From Candidatus Peregrinibacteria bacterium (GTDB lineage Bacteria; Patescibacteriota; Gracilibacteria; Peribacterales; Peribacteraceae), in assembly GCA_018648865.1 (NCBI GenBank), contig JABGQH010000008.1, forward strand, positions 1 to 57,672: 57,672 nucleotides of DNA, written 5' to 3'. A model generated the notes under the pieces. That model saw only the letters and a list, made by a program, of their open reading frames with translations. It did not search any database and had not been told where the DNA came from. A program made the position numbers and the translations under genes. Positions 1-8,460 of this stretch are shown here, in pieces. Each line of letters starts with the position of its first letter. Within the stretch, counting starts at the first letter, position 1.

Positions 1-10
1 GGTATTATCC

Positions 11-38
11 TTGACATATGCGTATATTTTATTAAAAT
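11..38 (+). promoter_or_regulatory. Sigma-70 type promoter for the sigma-region-4 gene
   Basis: TTGACA at 11-16 and TAAAAT at 33-38 are 16 bases apart. The predicted transcript starts near 45, leaving a leader of about 145 bases before the ATG at 190. No ribosome binding site is visible in that leader. Confidence 0.6.
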
Positions 39-189
39 ATATTCCTTTGTTCTTTATGACTATATATTAAGAGATTTGTATTAAACAGATGTACAACATC
101 TCTAAGGTTTGTCTACACAAACCGCGCATCTAACTTTTTTTTCTGTCAATATTCTGGTAAAACAAAGGTTGTACTTCCCATTTCGAACT

Positions 190-1293
190 ATGTCTGATCT
201 AGCAACGCAAACCACAACTTCCCAACAGCAGGGATCTAAGCAACTCTCAATCGATTTAGATGAGCTGCTTAATAATCTGTTTCTTGTTCTAACGGAAAAA
301 GAAGCAACTGTTATAAAGCGACGTTTTGCATTGCAAGGCAATCAAAAGCAAACACTGGAAAAAATTGGGAAACACTTTGATGTTACAAGAGAAAGAATCA
401 GACAGATCGAGAGTATCGCACTATCTAAATTACGTCGTACTGTTCGCACAACTCGTTTAGAGGAAGTGAATGAAATGGCAAAGATGATTTTACAAGCTCA
501 TGGAGGACTAATGTCCGAAGATGATCTAGTAAGTGATGTTCTAAAACACATCCAAGGAGGAGCAGAGATCGATGGTGCTGTTCTAAGACTTTCATTCTCT
601 ATTGATAACGAAATGCAACGTGGAAGCAAGAGCCACACATTCAGACCTTTCTGGAGACTTGAGTCTCTTGCTATGCAAGATATTCAATTGATTGTTAATA
701 GTGTTGTTAAGATTTCTAAGAAAAGAAGATCTTGTATGCAGACAGAAGAGATAGTTTCTGCCATACAATCACTTAATCTATTCGAAGGCCGTGTACCAAG
801 CGCAGAACTTATTAAGAGCTGCCTAACAGTAGACGAAAGACTAAGAGAAATTGCTGATGGTTGGGGTCTAACAGAATGGAGATTTGTTAAGCCAAGAAGT
901 ATTAGAGATAAAGTAGAAATTATTTTGAAGAAGTTCGGTGAACCACTTCACTTTATGGATATTGCTAACAAGATTCGTGAAGCAGATTTTGATCACAAGA
1001 ACGTAACAGTTCAAGCTGTTCACAATGAGTTGATTAGATATCCTCAGTTTGTACTTGTTGGTCGTGGACTCTATGCATTAAAGGAATGGGGTTACGAGCC
1101 TGGCACAGTCGCAGATGTTATAGAGAAGATCCTTACAGAAAAAGGTCCTCTATCAAAGAGAGATATAATTGCAGAAGTTGCAAAACAACGAACTGTAAAG
1201 GTTGGAACAATCTCTCTTAACCTTCAGAAAATGCCATACTTCAAACGTGTTGGTAGAGCTGTGTATGCATTTGATGAAAGTGCAAAGAACTAG
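190..1293 (+). CDS. Sigma-70 region 4 / HARE-HTH domain transcription factor
   Basis: Predicted 367-residue DNA-binding regulator. Residues about 30-85 match sigma-70 region 4, including the region 4.2 helix-turn-helix signature VTRERIRQIE followed by ALSKLRR. The rest contains winged-helix-like segments; the C-terminal one (LSKRDIIAEV ... GRAVYAF) looks like the HARE-HTH/RpoE-delta fold. Regions 1, 2 and 3 of a true sigma factor are absent, so it cannot melt a promoter by itself. It more likely binds core polymerase or -35-like DNA as a regulator. An in-frame TTG at 109 exists, but ATG 190 gives the conserved start. The lipoprotein gene follows after 21 bases. Domain assignment is firm; the role is inferred. 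Confidence 0.8.
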   Translation: MSDLATQTTTSQQQGSKQLSIDLDELLNNLFLVLTEKEATVIKRRFALQGNQKQTLEKIGKHFDVTRERIRQIESIALSKLRRTVRTTRLEEVNEMAKMILQAHGGLMSEDDLVSDVLKHIQGGAEIDGAVLRLSFSIDNEMQRGSKSHTFRPFWRLESLAMQDIQLIVNSVVKISKKRRSCMQTEEIVSAIQSLNLFEGRVPSAELIKSCLTVDERLREIADGWGLTEWRFVKPRSIRDKVEIILKKFGEPLHFMDIANKIREADFDHKNVTVQAVHNELIRYPQFVLVGRGLYALKEWGYEPGTVADVIEKILTEKGPLSKRDIIAEVAKQRTVKVGTISLNLQKMPYFKRVGRAVYAFDESAKN

Positions 1294-1314
1294 AGGTATT
1301 AAATATTTAGTACT

Positions 1315-2154
1315 ATGAATAAAACAAGAATATTCTTGGCTAGTATTGTAATTCTACCTTCCTTGGTTTTTCTATCCTCTTGTATTGGGAATGGAAATCC
1401 ACTCCCCTTACCAGAAGAAAATTCTATTGATGGTGTTCTTCATTCTGCAGAAATTTCATTATTACGCCGTGGTACACATGTTATTTCTAAACAAGGTGTA
1501 GACATTGCGTATATTGAAAGTTCTACGGTCAATTTAAGGTCTTTTGAGGGCCAGCAAGTTACCTTGAGTGGTTCTTATCAATATAATACTGAGCCTGCTA
1601 AGCAGCTGCCTGTTTTTGTAGCAGTAGATGTAACAGAGTCAGAAGTTAGAACTACTGAAACTGTTTTGCCAGAGATAGATATAACTGTAGAAATTCCTCA
1701 TTCTTGGATTAGAAAAAGCACTCCAAGTATGGTTCATTTTCATTTGGATGAAAATGAAGATCCAATTGTAACTTTGTATAGAAAGGATCAACCAGATTTA
1801 AAAGTAGAGGGTGTGTCTATTGTTGTAGATGGTAAACCAGCAATTAGAATATCTGATGAACAATCAGATAGTCAGATTGTTCATGTTCTTGTAGGAAACG
1901 ATGATGTTTTAACATTAATGTTATTTATTCCAGAGGATCAGGGATCTAATTCTCTTAGAGAAGATTGGTTGTATCTACTTTCTACTCTTGTCTTTGATGA
2001 TAAGGATTCCTCTTTGTCTAATTCTGTTTCTTCAGGTTCTGGATCAATAAATGGAATGCCTTGTGGAGGTCCAGCTGGAATACTTTGCCCAGATGGTAAA
2101 TATTGCGATATATACGATATTGAATCAGATATTGGTAGATGTGTTTCGCTCTAA
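1315..2154 (+). CDS. Lipoprotein with one copy of a repeat domain shared with the 39629 gene
   Basis: Predicted 279-residue exported lipoprotein. A hydrophobic signal ends in the lipobox LSSC, placing the lipidated cysteine at residue 23. Residues about 38-105 form one unit with the pattern GVL...RGTHVI...YIESS...V.LSGS that recurs four times in the lipoprotein at 39629. The middle (about 120-225) resembles that protein's C-terminal domain in general layout only. The C-terminus is a small Cys-rich patch (CGGPAGILCPDGKYC) like Kazal/follistatin-type tails. It may be cotranscribed with the regulator upstream. Function is unknown; surface location is inferred from the lipobox. Confidence 0.7.
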   Translation: MNKTRIFLASIVILPSLVFLSSCIGNGNPLPLPEENSIDGVLHSAEISLLRRGTHVISKQGVDIAYIESSTVNLRSFEGQQVTLSGSYQYNTEPAKQLPVFVAVDVTESEVRTTETVLPEIDITVEIPHSWIRKSTPSMVHFHLDENEDPIVTLYRKDQPDLKVEGVSIVVDGKPAIRISDEQSDSQIVHVLVGNDDVLTLMLFIPEDQGSNSLREDWLYLLSTLVFDDKDSSLSNSVSSGSGSINGMPCGGPAGILCPDGKYCDIYDIESDIGRCVSL

Positions 2155-2160
2155 ATAAGA

Positions 2161-2178
2161 GGTGTACGAGTATACACC
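2161..2178. promoter_or_regulatory. Palindrome upstream of recA
   Basis: GGTGTA and TACACC are perfect inverted half-sites separated by six bases, just after the lipoprotein stop and about 110 bases before the recA ATG. No T-run follows, so it does not look like a terminator. It could be an operator. It matches neither the E. coli LexA pattern (CTG-N10-CAG) nor the Gram-positive one (GAAC-N4-GTTC). Confidence 0.35.
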
Positions 2179-2212
2179 ACAATAAATATAATCTCCTAGC
2201 AAGTTTGATATT

Positions 2213-2240
2213 TTGACTTAAAACAGAAATTAAGTAGATT
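2213..2240 (+). promoter_or_regulatory. Probable recA promoter
   Basis: TTGACT at 2213-2218 and TAGATT at 2235-2240 are 16 bases apart, giving a predicted transcript start near 2247. A GTG at 2239 that would extend RecA lies inside this promoter, which favours the ATG at 2287. Confidence 0.5.
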
Positions 2241-2286
2241 GGTGTACATTCATTCACCTTTCACATTTCTTTCCCATTCAACTATC

Positions 2287-3402
2287 ATGCCAAAAGCATC
2301 CTCATTACCCACAGCTACTATGCAGCATCCTTCAGACAAGACTGTATCACCTACTAGTACTACTAAAAAAACACAATCCAATCCAGCAACTCAGGATCCT
2401 AAAAAAGCAGAAGCAATTAACACTGCTCTAGAACAAATAGAAAAACAATACGGAGTTGGTGCTGTTATGAAAATGAACGACATGCATTCAGCAAACATTG
2501 GTAGATTTTCATCTGGTTCCCTATCTTTAGATATCGCTCTTGGTGGAGGAATTCCAGAAGGTCGTATTATTGAAATCTTTGGCCCAGAAAGTTCTGGAAA
2601 AACAACACTAGCTCTTCATGCAATTGCAGAGAATCAGAAGAAGGGAGGAAGAGTTGCGTTTATAGATGCAGAGCATGCACTAGATATTCAATATGCAAAA
2701 AAGATTGGAGTAGATATTGATGAGCTTTTGGTTTCTCAACCAGATAATGGAGAACAGGCATTAGAAATAACTGAAACTTTAGTTCGTAGCGGAGCTATAG
2801 ATGTAATAGTTGTTGATTCAGTTGCTGCACTAACTCCACAAGCAGAGATAGATGGAATGATGGGAGATAGTCATATGGGTTTGCAAGCTAGACTAATGAG
2901 CCAGGCTTTAAGGAAACTAACTTCTGTAGTTAGTAAGGCAAATTGTACTGTTATATTCATTAATCAGATCCGAATGAAAATAGGAGTTATGTTTGGTAAC
3001 CCAGAAACAACTACAGGAGGAAACGCACTTAAGTTTTATTCCTCACTCCGTTTAGATGTTCGTAGGATAGATAAGATTCTAGAAAAGACATCAAGTGCGG
3101 ATGGTAATAAGGATCAAGATATTGTTGGTAATAGAACTAGAGTTAAAGTTGTAAAAAATAAGGTTGCTCCCCCATTTCGCAAAGCGGAATTCGATATTCT
3201 TTATGCTAAAGGTATAAGCAAAGAGGGCGATCTAATAGATCTAGGTGTTAAGTATGGAACATTGCAGAGATCTGGTGCCTATTACAGATATGGTGAAGAT
3301 ACAATTGGACAAGGCAGAGAACAAGCAAGACTATTCTTAATAGAGAATAAGAAAATCGCACAAAAGATTGAAAAGGAAATTAGAAAAGAAGCTCAGATAT
3401 AA
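2287..3402 (+). CDS. recA: Recombinase RecA
   Basis: RecA binds single-stranded DNA, hydrolyses ATP and performs strand exchange; it also triggers LexA-type cleavage where a SOS system exists. The 371-residue protein has Walker [10 protein letters not shown], Walker [11 protein letters not shown], the L1/L2 regions ([36 protein letters not shown]) and the C-terminal domain. The first 45 residues are a low-complexity Ser/Thr/Pro-rich extension before the conserved KAEAINTAL start, longer than in E. coli. An upstream GTG is excluded because it overlaps the promoter. No lexA or recX is adjacent. A strong terminator follows, so it is probably monocistronic. Confidence 0.98.
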   Translation: MPKASSLPTATMQHPSDKTVSPTSTTKKTQSNPATQDPKKAEAINTALEQIEKQYGVGAVMKMNDMHSANIGRFSSGSLSLDIALGGGIPEGRIIEIFGPESSGKTTLALHAIAENQKKGGRVAFIDAEHALDIQYAKKIGVDIDELLVSQPDNGEQALEITETLVRSGAIDVIVVDSVAALTPQAEIDGMMGDSHMGLQARLMSQALRKLTSVVSKANCTVIFINQIRMKIGVMFGNPETTTGGNALKFYSSLRLDVRRIDKILEKTSSADGNKDQDIVGNRTRVKVVKNKVAPPFRKAEFDILYAKGISKEGDLIDLGVKYGTLQRSGAYYRYGEDTIGQGREQARLFLIENKKIAQKIEKEIRKEAQI

Positions 3403-3414
3403 TTTTTTAGAAAT

Positions 3415-3451
3415 AGCTGTCTCAAATTAAACAATTGAGGCAGCTTTTTTT
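3415..3451 (+). terminator. Rho-independent terminator after recA
   Basis: An 11-bp stem (AGCTGTCTCAA with TTGAGGCAGCT, one G-T pair) with a short AT loop is followed by seven T residues, directly after the recA stop. Confidence 0.9.
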
Positions 3452-3488
3452 ATATGTTCCAATAAAAAATTAGCTTGTATTCAACATG

Positions 3489-3529
3489 TTTTCCACATTA
3501 GTTTAACATTCAATAAATATTTTTCCACA
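3489..3529 (+). promoter_or_regulatory. Two DnaA-box-like sites upstream of dnaB
   Basis: TTTTCCACA occurs at 3489-3497 and again at 3521-3529 in the same orientation, in an AT-rich stretch. Each differs from the DnaA box TTATCCACA at one position. They sit about 130-170 bases before the dnaB start. This is suggestive only. Confidence 0.3.
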
Positions 3530-3539
3530 ATGGGATGGC

Positions 3540-3578
3540 TTGAAAGAGCCATTTTATGAGTTTTAAAGGTTCTTTCAA
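3540..3578. repeat. Inverted repeat upstream of dnaB
   Basis: TTGAAAGAGCC (3540-3550) and GGTTCTTTCAA (3568-3578) pair over 11 positions with one G-T pair and a 17-base loop. No T-run follows, so it is more likely an operator or RNA structure than a terminator. Confidence 0.4.
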
Positions 3579-3619
3579 CTTATAGGATAATACAATTAAT
3601 TATTGCATAGTTCTACTAG

Positions 3620-3649
3620 TTGTACTTACATAGTCCTCTATCTCATACT
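3620..3649 (+). promoter_or_regulatory. Probable dnaB promoter with a near-zero leader
   Basis: TTGTAC (3620-3625) and CATACT (3644-3649) are 18 bases apart. The -10 ends 10 bases before the ATG at 3660, leaving a leader of only a few bases. It also argues against any upstream start for DnaB. Confidence 0.5.
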
Positions 3650-3659
3650 GCTTGTCCTT

Positions 3660-5033
3660 ATGACAAACCCAGCAATATCTAAATCTCCAATAGCTGAAAG
3701 TATCCAGACACAACCTCATTCAAGTGAGGCAGAAAGAACAGTTTTGGGAGCACTATTGCTAGATCCAGATGCGATTATTAAAGTATCTGATTTTTTAAGA
3801 GTAGAAGATTTTTATGATCCAACATACAGAAGGATATATTCTGCAATTTCAGACTTACATCAAAATCATGAACCAATTGATTTTGTTACTGTAACTGCCA
3901 GGTTAGCCAATGATGAAAAAATCCAAGATGTAGGTGGTAGTGCTTTTCTAGCAGAAATTGCTGCTGAGGTTCCAACCTCATCTCATGTTTATCAATACGG
4001 ACAAATCGTAAAAACAAAGTCAATCCACAGAAGAATTATAGAGGCGGGTGAACAAATAAAGGGTTTAGGATTTGAAACGGATAAATCTATTCCAGAGTTA
4101 CTAGAAAAAGTTGAGAAGAAAGTTTTTCAAATATCTAATACATTCTTAAAAGAAAAATTTATTCATATCAGAGACGTTCTGCAGGAAAGGTATGAAAAGT
4201 TCGCAGAAATGCATGAATCTGATGATAGCGACGCTGTAAAAGGTGTTCCTACAGGATTCACTACTTTTGATAATAAGATATCTGGTTTCCAGCCTAGTGA
4301 TTTAATTATCATTGCAGCTAGACCCAGTATGGGTAAGACAAGTCTTGCCTTAAATTTAGCCCAGAACGCCGCTATAAAGCACGGTAAGAGTATCGGTATA
4401 TTCTCACTCGAAATGAGTAAAGAACAGCTCGTAGATCGCTTGTTTGCATCTATGCTTGGTGTTGATTCTTGGAAGCTCCAAAAAGGAAAATTAGATGACA
4501 CAGATTTTCAAAATATGGGTCCAATTATGGATGAACTTAATAAAGCAAACATATTTATAGATGATTCTGTTGCCTCTTCTCTTCCAGAGTTACGTGCCAA
4601 GGCACGCAGGCTCCAAATGGAGCATGGGCTAGACCTATTGATAGTGGATTATATTCAGTTAATGAGTACAGGTAATCCTCATTACGCTGGTAATAGGGTT
4701 CAAGAGATTTCTGAAATCTCTAGATCACTTAAGCAACTTGGTAGAGAAATTCATGTTCCAATCATTGCACTTTCTCAGTTATCTAGGGCTGTAGAAAACA
4801 GGCCAGGAAATATTCCTCAACTTTCTGACCTTCGTGAATCTGGTTCTATTGAGCAAGATGCTGATTTGGTATTAATGATGTACAGAGAAGATTATTACGA
4901 GGAGGACAGTGACAGACCTGGTGTAACAGACATCTATATAAGAAAGCATAGAAACGGTCCTACAGGTAGAGTTGAACTTCTCTTTAAAAAAGAACAAATG
5001 AGATTTTATGATATTGATAAGGTGCATGGTTAA
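3660..5033 (+). CDS. dnaB: Replicative DNA helicase DnaB
   Basis: Hexameric helicase that unwinds DNA at the replication fork. The 457-residue protein has the N-terminal primase-interaction domain (SEAERTVLGALLLDPD) and the RecA-like motor with Walker A ARPSMGKTS, SLEMSKEQL, Walker B LLIVDYIQLM, and the H3/H4 motifs LSQLSRAVENR and DLRESGSIEQDAD, ending with the arginine-finger region IRKHRNGPTG. No intein is present. The stop overlaps the mraY start by one base (TAATG), so the two are probably translationally coupled. A DciA-like candidate loader is encoded at 14199. Confidence 0.97.
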   Translation: MTNPAISKSPIAESIQTQPHSSEAERTVLGALLLDPDAIIKVSDFLRVEDFYDPTYRRIYSAISDLHQNHEPIDFVTVTARLANDEKIQDVGGSAFLAEIAAEVPTSSHVYQYGQIVKTKSIHRRIIEAGEQIKGLGFETDKSIPELLEKVEKKVFQISNTFLKEKFIHIRDVLQERYEKFAEMHESDDSDAVKGVPTGFTTFDNKISGFQPSDLIIIAARPSMGKTSLALNLAQNAAIKHGKSIGIFSLEMSKEQLVDRLFASMLGVDSWKLQKGKLDDTDFQNMGPIMDELNKANIFIDDSVASSLPELRAKARRLQMEHGLDLLIVDYIQLMSTGNPHYAGNRVQEISEISRSLKQLGREIHVPIIALSQLSRAVENRPGNIPQLSDLRESGSIEQDADLVLMMYREDYYEEDSDRPGVTDIYIRKHRNGPTGRVELLFKKEQMRFYDIDKVHG

Positions 5034-6103
5034 TGTGCTATTCTGTTTTTATGCTAATCCCACTTTATCCTCAACTCTCATTCTTATCTCTTTTAGGTTA
5101 TGCCTTTTTCGCGTTTGTATTTGGCGTGAGCATGACTCCTTGGTTTTTAAGATTCTTAAAGAAGAATCGTTTAGGCAAACAACTCAGAGTAGAAACAGTT
5201 GATGGTAGAGAGGCAACAATTTTTAGGAAATATCATAAGGACAAATTTGGAACACCAACAATGGGCGGTCTTTTAATTTGGGGATCAATCTTATTTACTA
5301 TTGTTTTATCTAGAGTTCTTTCATACGCTGGAGTTGTAGATTTCTCACTTCTGCAAAGAAGGGAGGTTTATTTGCCACTATTTACGTTAGTTTCATTGGG
5401 ATTACTGGGGCTAGTGGATGATTATTTTAATATTATGGGAATGGGTAAAAAGAAAGGTTTGGATGTACTTCCAAAAATAACAACTTTACTAGTAATTAGT
5501 TTAATTGGAGCATATTGGTTTTATGTGAAACTTGGATACGATCAAATCCATGTTCCATTCTGGGGCGATATAGAACTTGGAATTTGGTACATCCCAACCT
5601 TCATGTTCATATTAGTAGGTACAGCTAATGCGGTAAATGTTACAGATGGCCTAGATGGTTTAGCTGGGGGGTTATTGGTATTAGCTTTCGGTTCTTTTTC
5701 GTTACTCGCATATTATAATGGAATGTATGTTCTTGCTGGATTTTGTGTTGTAACAGTTGGTGCCATTGCAGCATTTTTGTGGAACAATGTCCCGCCTGCT
5801 TTGTTTTTTATGGGTGATACAGGTTCCTTGGCTCTTGGGGGTACACTTGGTGTAATTGCATTAATGACAGATACGATATTGGTGCTGCCATTTATTGGGT
5901 TTGTATTTATGATCGAAATGCTTTCTGTAATAATTCAGTTAACAAGCAAAAAACTTCGTGGTGGTAAAAAGGTATTTAAAGCAGCTCCAATCCATCATCA
6001 TTTTGAAGCACTTGATTGGGGGGAAAGCAAAGTTACCATGAGGCTTTGGATTACAGGATCATTCTTTGCATTCATTGGTGTATTGATTGGTTTATTTGGC
6101 TAG
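5033..6103 (+). CDS. mraY: Phospho-N-acetylmuramoyl-pentapeptide-transferase MraY
   Basis: Integral membrane enzyme that transfers phospho-MurNAc-pentapeptide from UDP to undecaprenyl phosphate, making lipid I for peptidoglycan. The 356-residue protein has about ten membrane segments, the DDY motif (LGLVDDYFNIMG), the catalytic NVTDGLDGLAGG and FMGDTGSLALGG loops, and the diagnostic histidine cluster APIHHHFE. The start ATG overlaps the dnaB stop (TAATG); a second in-frame ATG at 5051 would trim six residues. Coupling to dnaB rather than to a mur/fts cluster is unusual but typical of shuffled small genomes. Confidence 0.96.
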   Translation: MCYSVFMLIPLYPQLSFLSLLGYAFFAFVFGVSMTPWFLRFLKKNRLGKQLRVETVDGREATIFRKYHKDKFGTPTMGGLLIWGSILFTIVLSRVLSYAGVVDFSLLQRREVYLPLFTLVSLGLLGLVDDYFNIMGMGKKKGLDVLPKITTLLVISLIGAYWFYVKLGYDQIHVPFWGDIELGIWYIPTFMFILVGTANAVNVTDGLDGLAGGLLVLAFGSFSLLAYYNGMYVLAGFCVVTVGAIAAFLWNNVPPALFFMGDTGSLALGGTLGVIALMTDTILVLPFIGFVFMIEMLSVIIQLTSKKLRGGKKVFKAAPIHHHFEALDWGESKVTMRLWITGSFFAFIGVLIGLFG

Positions 6104-6136
6104 ATTTAAGGAAAAAAGTTAATTTAAAAAAGATGG

Positions 6137-6164
6137 TTGCAGACATTTTTTTCTTCCGTAGTAT
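6137..6164 (+). promoter_or_regulatory. Leaderless-type promoter of the first GAPDH gene
   Basis: TTGCAG (6137-6142) and TAGTAT (6159-6164) are 16 bases apart. Only six bases separate the -10 from the ATG at 6171, so transcription would start at the start codon. Confidence 0.5.
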
Positions 6165-6170
6165 ATATAC

Positions 6171-7187
6171 ATGATACAAGTCGCAATTAATGGATACGGT
6201 CGAATCGGTAGAAATGTTCACAGACAGTTCTTGGAACGTTTTTCAGATGAAGTAAAAGTTGTTGGAATAAATGCTTCATCTACAGCAGAAATGCGTGCTT
6301 ATCTTCTTAAGTATGATTCTCTTCATGGAGCAATTGATGAAGATATTCATGTAGTTGATGACAATACAATTTCTGTGAATGGAAGCAACGTTCGAGTTGT
6401 AAAAGAAAAAGATCCTTCCAAGTGTCCTTGGAAAGAACTAGGTGTAGATATTGTAGTTGAATCAACTGGACATTTTACTACTTATGATTCTGCAAAGGCA
6501 CACATAGATGCTGGAGCAAAAAGAGTAATAGTAACTGCTCCAATGAAGGACGACACACCTACATTTGTTTTAGGTGTAAATGATGAGGGGATCACTGCTG
6601 ACCTAGAAATTGTTTCTAACGCCTCATGTACTACTAATTGTATTGCTCCAGTGATGAAGATTATTGATGATAACTTTAAAATAGAGCACCTACTTGTAAA
6701 CTCAGTTCATGCATATACAGCGACACAAAAGTTGTTAGACAACAAAGCATCTGGAAGTGATCTTAGAAAAGCTCGTGCAGCCACTCTTTCTATGATTCCT
6801 ACAAAGACAGGAGCAGTAAAAGCTTGTGGTGACATCTTCCCTCATTTGAAAGGAAAAATGGATGGAATGGCTTTTCGTGTACCAGTTCCAACTGTTAGTT
6901 GTTCCTATATGGCGTTTACAGTCAACAAACCAACAACCAGAGAAGAAGTTATAGAAAAAATGCATCAAGCAGCTTCATCTGAAAGAATGAAAGGAATACT
7001 TAATGTTTCTGCAGAACCTCTTGTATCTATCGATTACATGACAAATCCTAATTCATCTATTGTGGATGAAGAATTTACAAAGGTTATAGATGGTACAGCG
7101 TTACAAATCTTGAGTTGGTATGACAATGAATGGGGATACGCTATGAGAGTAACTGAGATGACAATTAGAATTGCTTCGATGCTTTGA
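6171..7187 (+). CDS. gap: Glyceraldehyde-3-phosphate dehydrogenase, predicted NADP type
   Basis: Interconverts glyceraldehyde 3-phosphate and 1,3-bisphosphoglycerate. The 338-residue protein has the Rossmann start INGYGRIGR, catalytic Cys153 in SNASCTTNC, and the C-terminal SWYDNEWGY. Two cofactor positions differ from NAD-type enzymes. The Asp that holds the adenosine ribose (IND in most) is Ala35 (INAS), and the Leu-Pro pair after the YT.TQ.LLD motif is replaced by NKASG (191-195). Both changes occur in NADP-using GAPDHs. FBPase begins 18 bases downstream, which suggests a gluconeogenic, NADPH-linked role. The paralogue at 28245 keeps the NAD-type residues. Identity is certain; cofactor choice is inferred. 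Confidence 0.95.
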   Translation: MIQVAINGYGRIGRNVHRQFLERFSDEVKVVGINASSTAEMRAYLLKYDSLHGAIDEDIHVVDDNTISVNGSNVRVVKEKDPSKCPWKELGVDIVVESTGHFTTYDSAKAHIDAGAKRVIVTAPMKDDTPTFVLGVNDEGITADLEIVSNASCTTNCIAPVMKIIDDNFKIEHLLVNSVHAYTATQKLLDNKASGSDLRKARAATLSMIPTKTGAVKACGDIFPHLKGKMDGMAFRVPVPTVSCSYMAFTVNKPTTREEVIEKMHQAASSERMKGILNVSAEPLVSIDYMTNPNSSIVDEEFTKVIDGTALQILSWYDNEWGYAMRVTEMTIRIASML

Positions 7188-7205
7188 TCTCCTCCCCCAT
7201 CATTG

Positions 7206-8150
7206 ATGTTAGATTGCACAGCTCCAGATAAAGACTCCCTAAATTATCACTTGTTTCATAAAGCTAAATGTCCTGATGACCTAAGGCATATAATTATTGA
7301 TATTTCCAGAGCAGCAAAATACATAAGTTATGCAATGCAAACCACAGAAGCTGGTTTACACGGCATTAGTTCATCTTCAATTAATTCCTCAGGCGAAAAT
7401 CAATTGGCACTAGATGTATTAAGTGATGACATACTCAGGCACCATTTATGTGAGAGCGAATTAACTAGGTCTTATGCCTCAGAGGAACAAGGAGAAATAA
7501 TAGAGTTAAAGGCCAATGCTCCATATTCTGTCGTATTTGATCCTTTGGATGGTTCTTCTTTGGTAAACGCTAACCTATCTATTGGAACAATTGTTGGAAT
7601 TTATGAAGGAGATTTTATGGGCAAAACACCACGAGAGCAGGTTGCTTCTTTGTACATTCTATATGGCCCAAGAACATTACTTCTCTACTCTACCGGCGAT
7701 GGTGTTCATCAATTCCTATTAAACGATGTTGGTGAGTATGTACTTTTGCAGGAATATATTGGGATAGGTGATGATGCAAAAAATTATAGCCCAGGAAACT
7801 TGCGAGCAATTACAGAAAATGAAAAATATAAAGATGTAATGATGGGCTGGCTAAATGATGAGCTTACACTCAGATACTCTGGTTGCATGGTTGCAGATAT
7901 TCACCACATTTTTGCAAAGGGTCAGGGTGTTTTCGCAAACGTTGGTGGCGGAGAAAAATATCCAAATGGCAAACTTAGATTAGTATTTGAATGTGGCCCA
8001 TTCGCCTATTTGATAGAGCAAGCTGGTGGCTTAACATCTAATGGAGAAAACAGTGTTCTAGATATTAAAATTGAGGAATTGCATCAAAGAACTCCATTTA
8101 TTGCTGGGTCTTCAAATGAAGTTAAAAGAGTAGAATCTTTGCTTAAGTAG
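7206..8150 (+). CDS. fbp: Fructose-1,6-bisphosphatase, class I
   Basis: Hydrolyses fructose 1,6-bisphosphate to fructose 6-phosphate, the committed gluconeogenic step; related enzymes also act on sedoheptulose bisphosphate. The 314-residue protein carries the metal-binding motif FDPLDGSS with downstream NANLSIGTI and the class signature GKLRLVFECGPFA. It is slightly shorter than the usual 330-340 residues. ATG 7206 is preferred over a TTG at 7203. It follows the NADP-type GAPDH by 18 bases with no promoter seen between, so the two are probably one operon. No ribosome binding site is visible. Confidence 0.93.
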   Translation: MLDCTAPDKDSLNYHLFHKAKCPDDLRHIIIDISRAAKYISYAMQTTEAGLHGISSSSINSSGENQLALDVLSDDILRHHLCESELTRSYASEEQGEIIELKANAPYSVVFDPLDGSSLVNANLSIGTIVGIYEGDFMGKTPREQVASLYILYGPRTLLLYSTGDGVHQFLLNDVGEYVLLQEYIGIGDDAKNYSPGNLRAITENEKYKDVMMGWLNDELTLRYSGCMVADIHHIFAKGQGVFANVGGGEKYPNGKLRLVFECGPFAYLIEQAGGLTSNGENSVLDIKIEELHQRTPFIAGSSNEVKRVESLLK

Positions 8151-8157
8151 GTATCTC

Positions 8158-8460
8158 TTAATTCCAGAATACTTCTTTAGAGGACAATTCCAATGCGTCG
8201 TCTAATGTTTTGTAGTTCTCACTTTCTCTTTCTTTTCCTTCTAGTTTATAGATTCTCTTCATTGTTTTATAGCTCCCCCATGGGTAGTAGTATTTTCTTG
8301 CCCCTTTCCTTTTGATTGCTTTTGGATTTTTAGGTGTAGCTACAATTTCTTTTTCTTTTGGAATTGGATTACCGTTTTTATCAAATTCAACTAACGAAAT
8401 TACGCATCTCTTTTCTGCATCAACATAAACGAAATCTGTATCTTTGTACGTATCACTCAT
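8158..8460 (-). CDS. Hypothetical basic protein
   Basis: A 100-residue protein I do not recognise. It is Lys-rich and predicted soluble, with a short beta-rich start (TDFVYVDAEKRCVISLVEF) and a basic centre (KRKGARKYYYPWGSYKTMKR) that could contact nucleic acid. Its start abuts the stop codon of the membrane protein gene upstream (8461), so the two are likely cotranscribed. It converges with fbp, with seven bases between stops. Coding is supported by the tight packing and clean frame; function is unknown. Confidence 0.55.
   Translation of the reverse strand: MSDTYKDTDFVYVDAEKRCVISLVEFDKNGNPIPKEKEIVATPKNPKAIKRKGARKYYYPWGSYKTMKRIYKLEGKERESENYKTLDDALELSSKEVFWN

Noticed and set aside
109-189. 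Longer start (TTG 109) for the sigma-region-4 protein
   Set aside because: The extra residues look like translated leader (FFSVNILVKQRLYFPF), and ATG 190 gives a normal start.
102-341. Minus-strand frame at the window start
   Set aside because: It is antisense to the sigma-region-4 gene and its promoter and has no recognisable features.
2161-2178. Terminator of the lipoprotein gene
   Set aside because: The stem is only six pairs and no T-run follows.
3603-3659. Upstream extension of DnaB
   Set aside because: The extension covers the likely promoter (TTGTAC/CATACT) and adds a hydrophobic segment not expected in DnaB.
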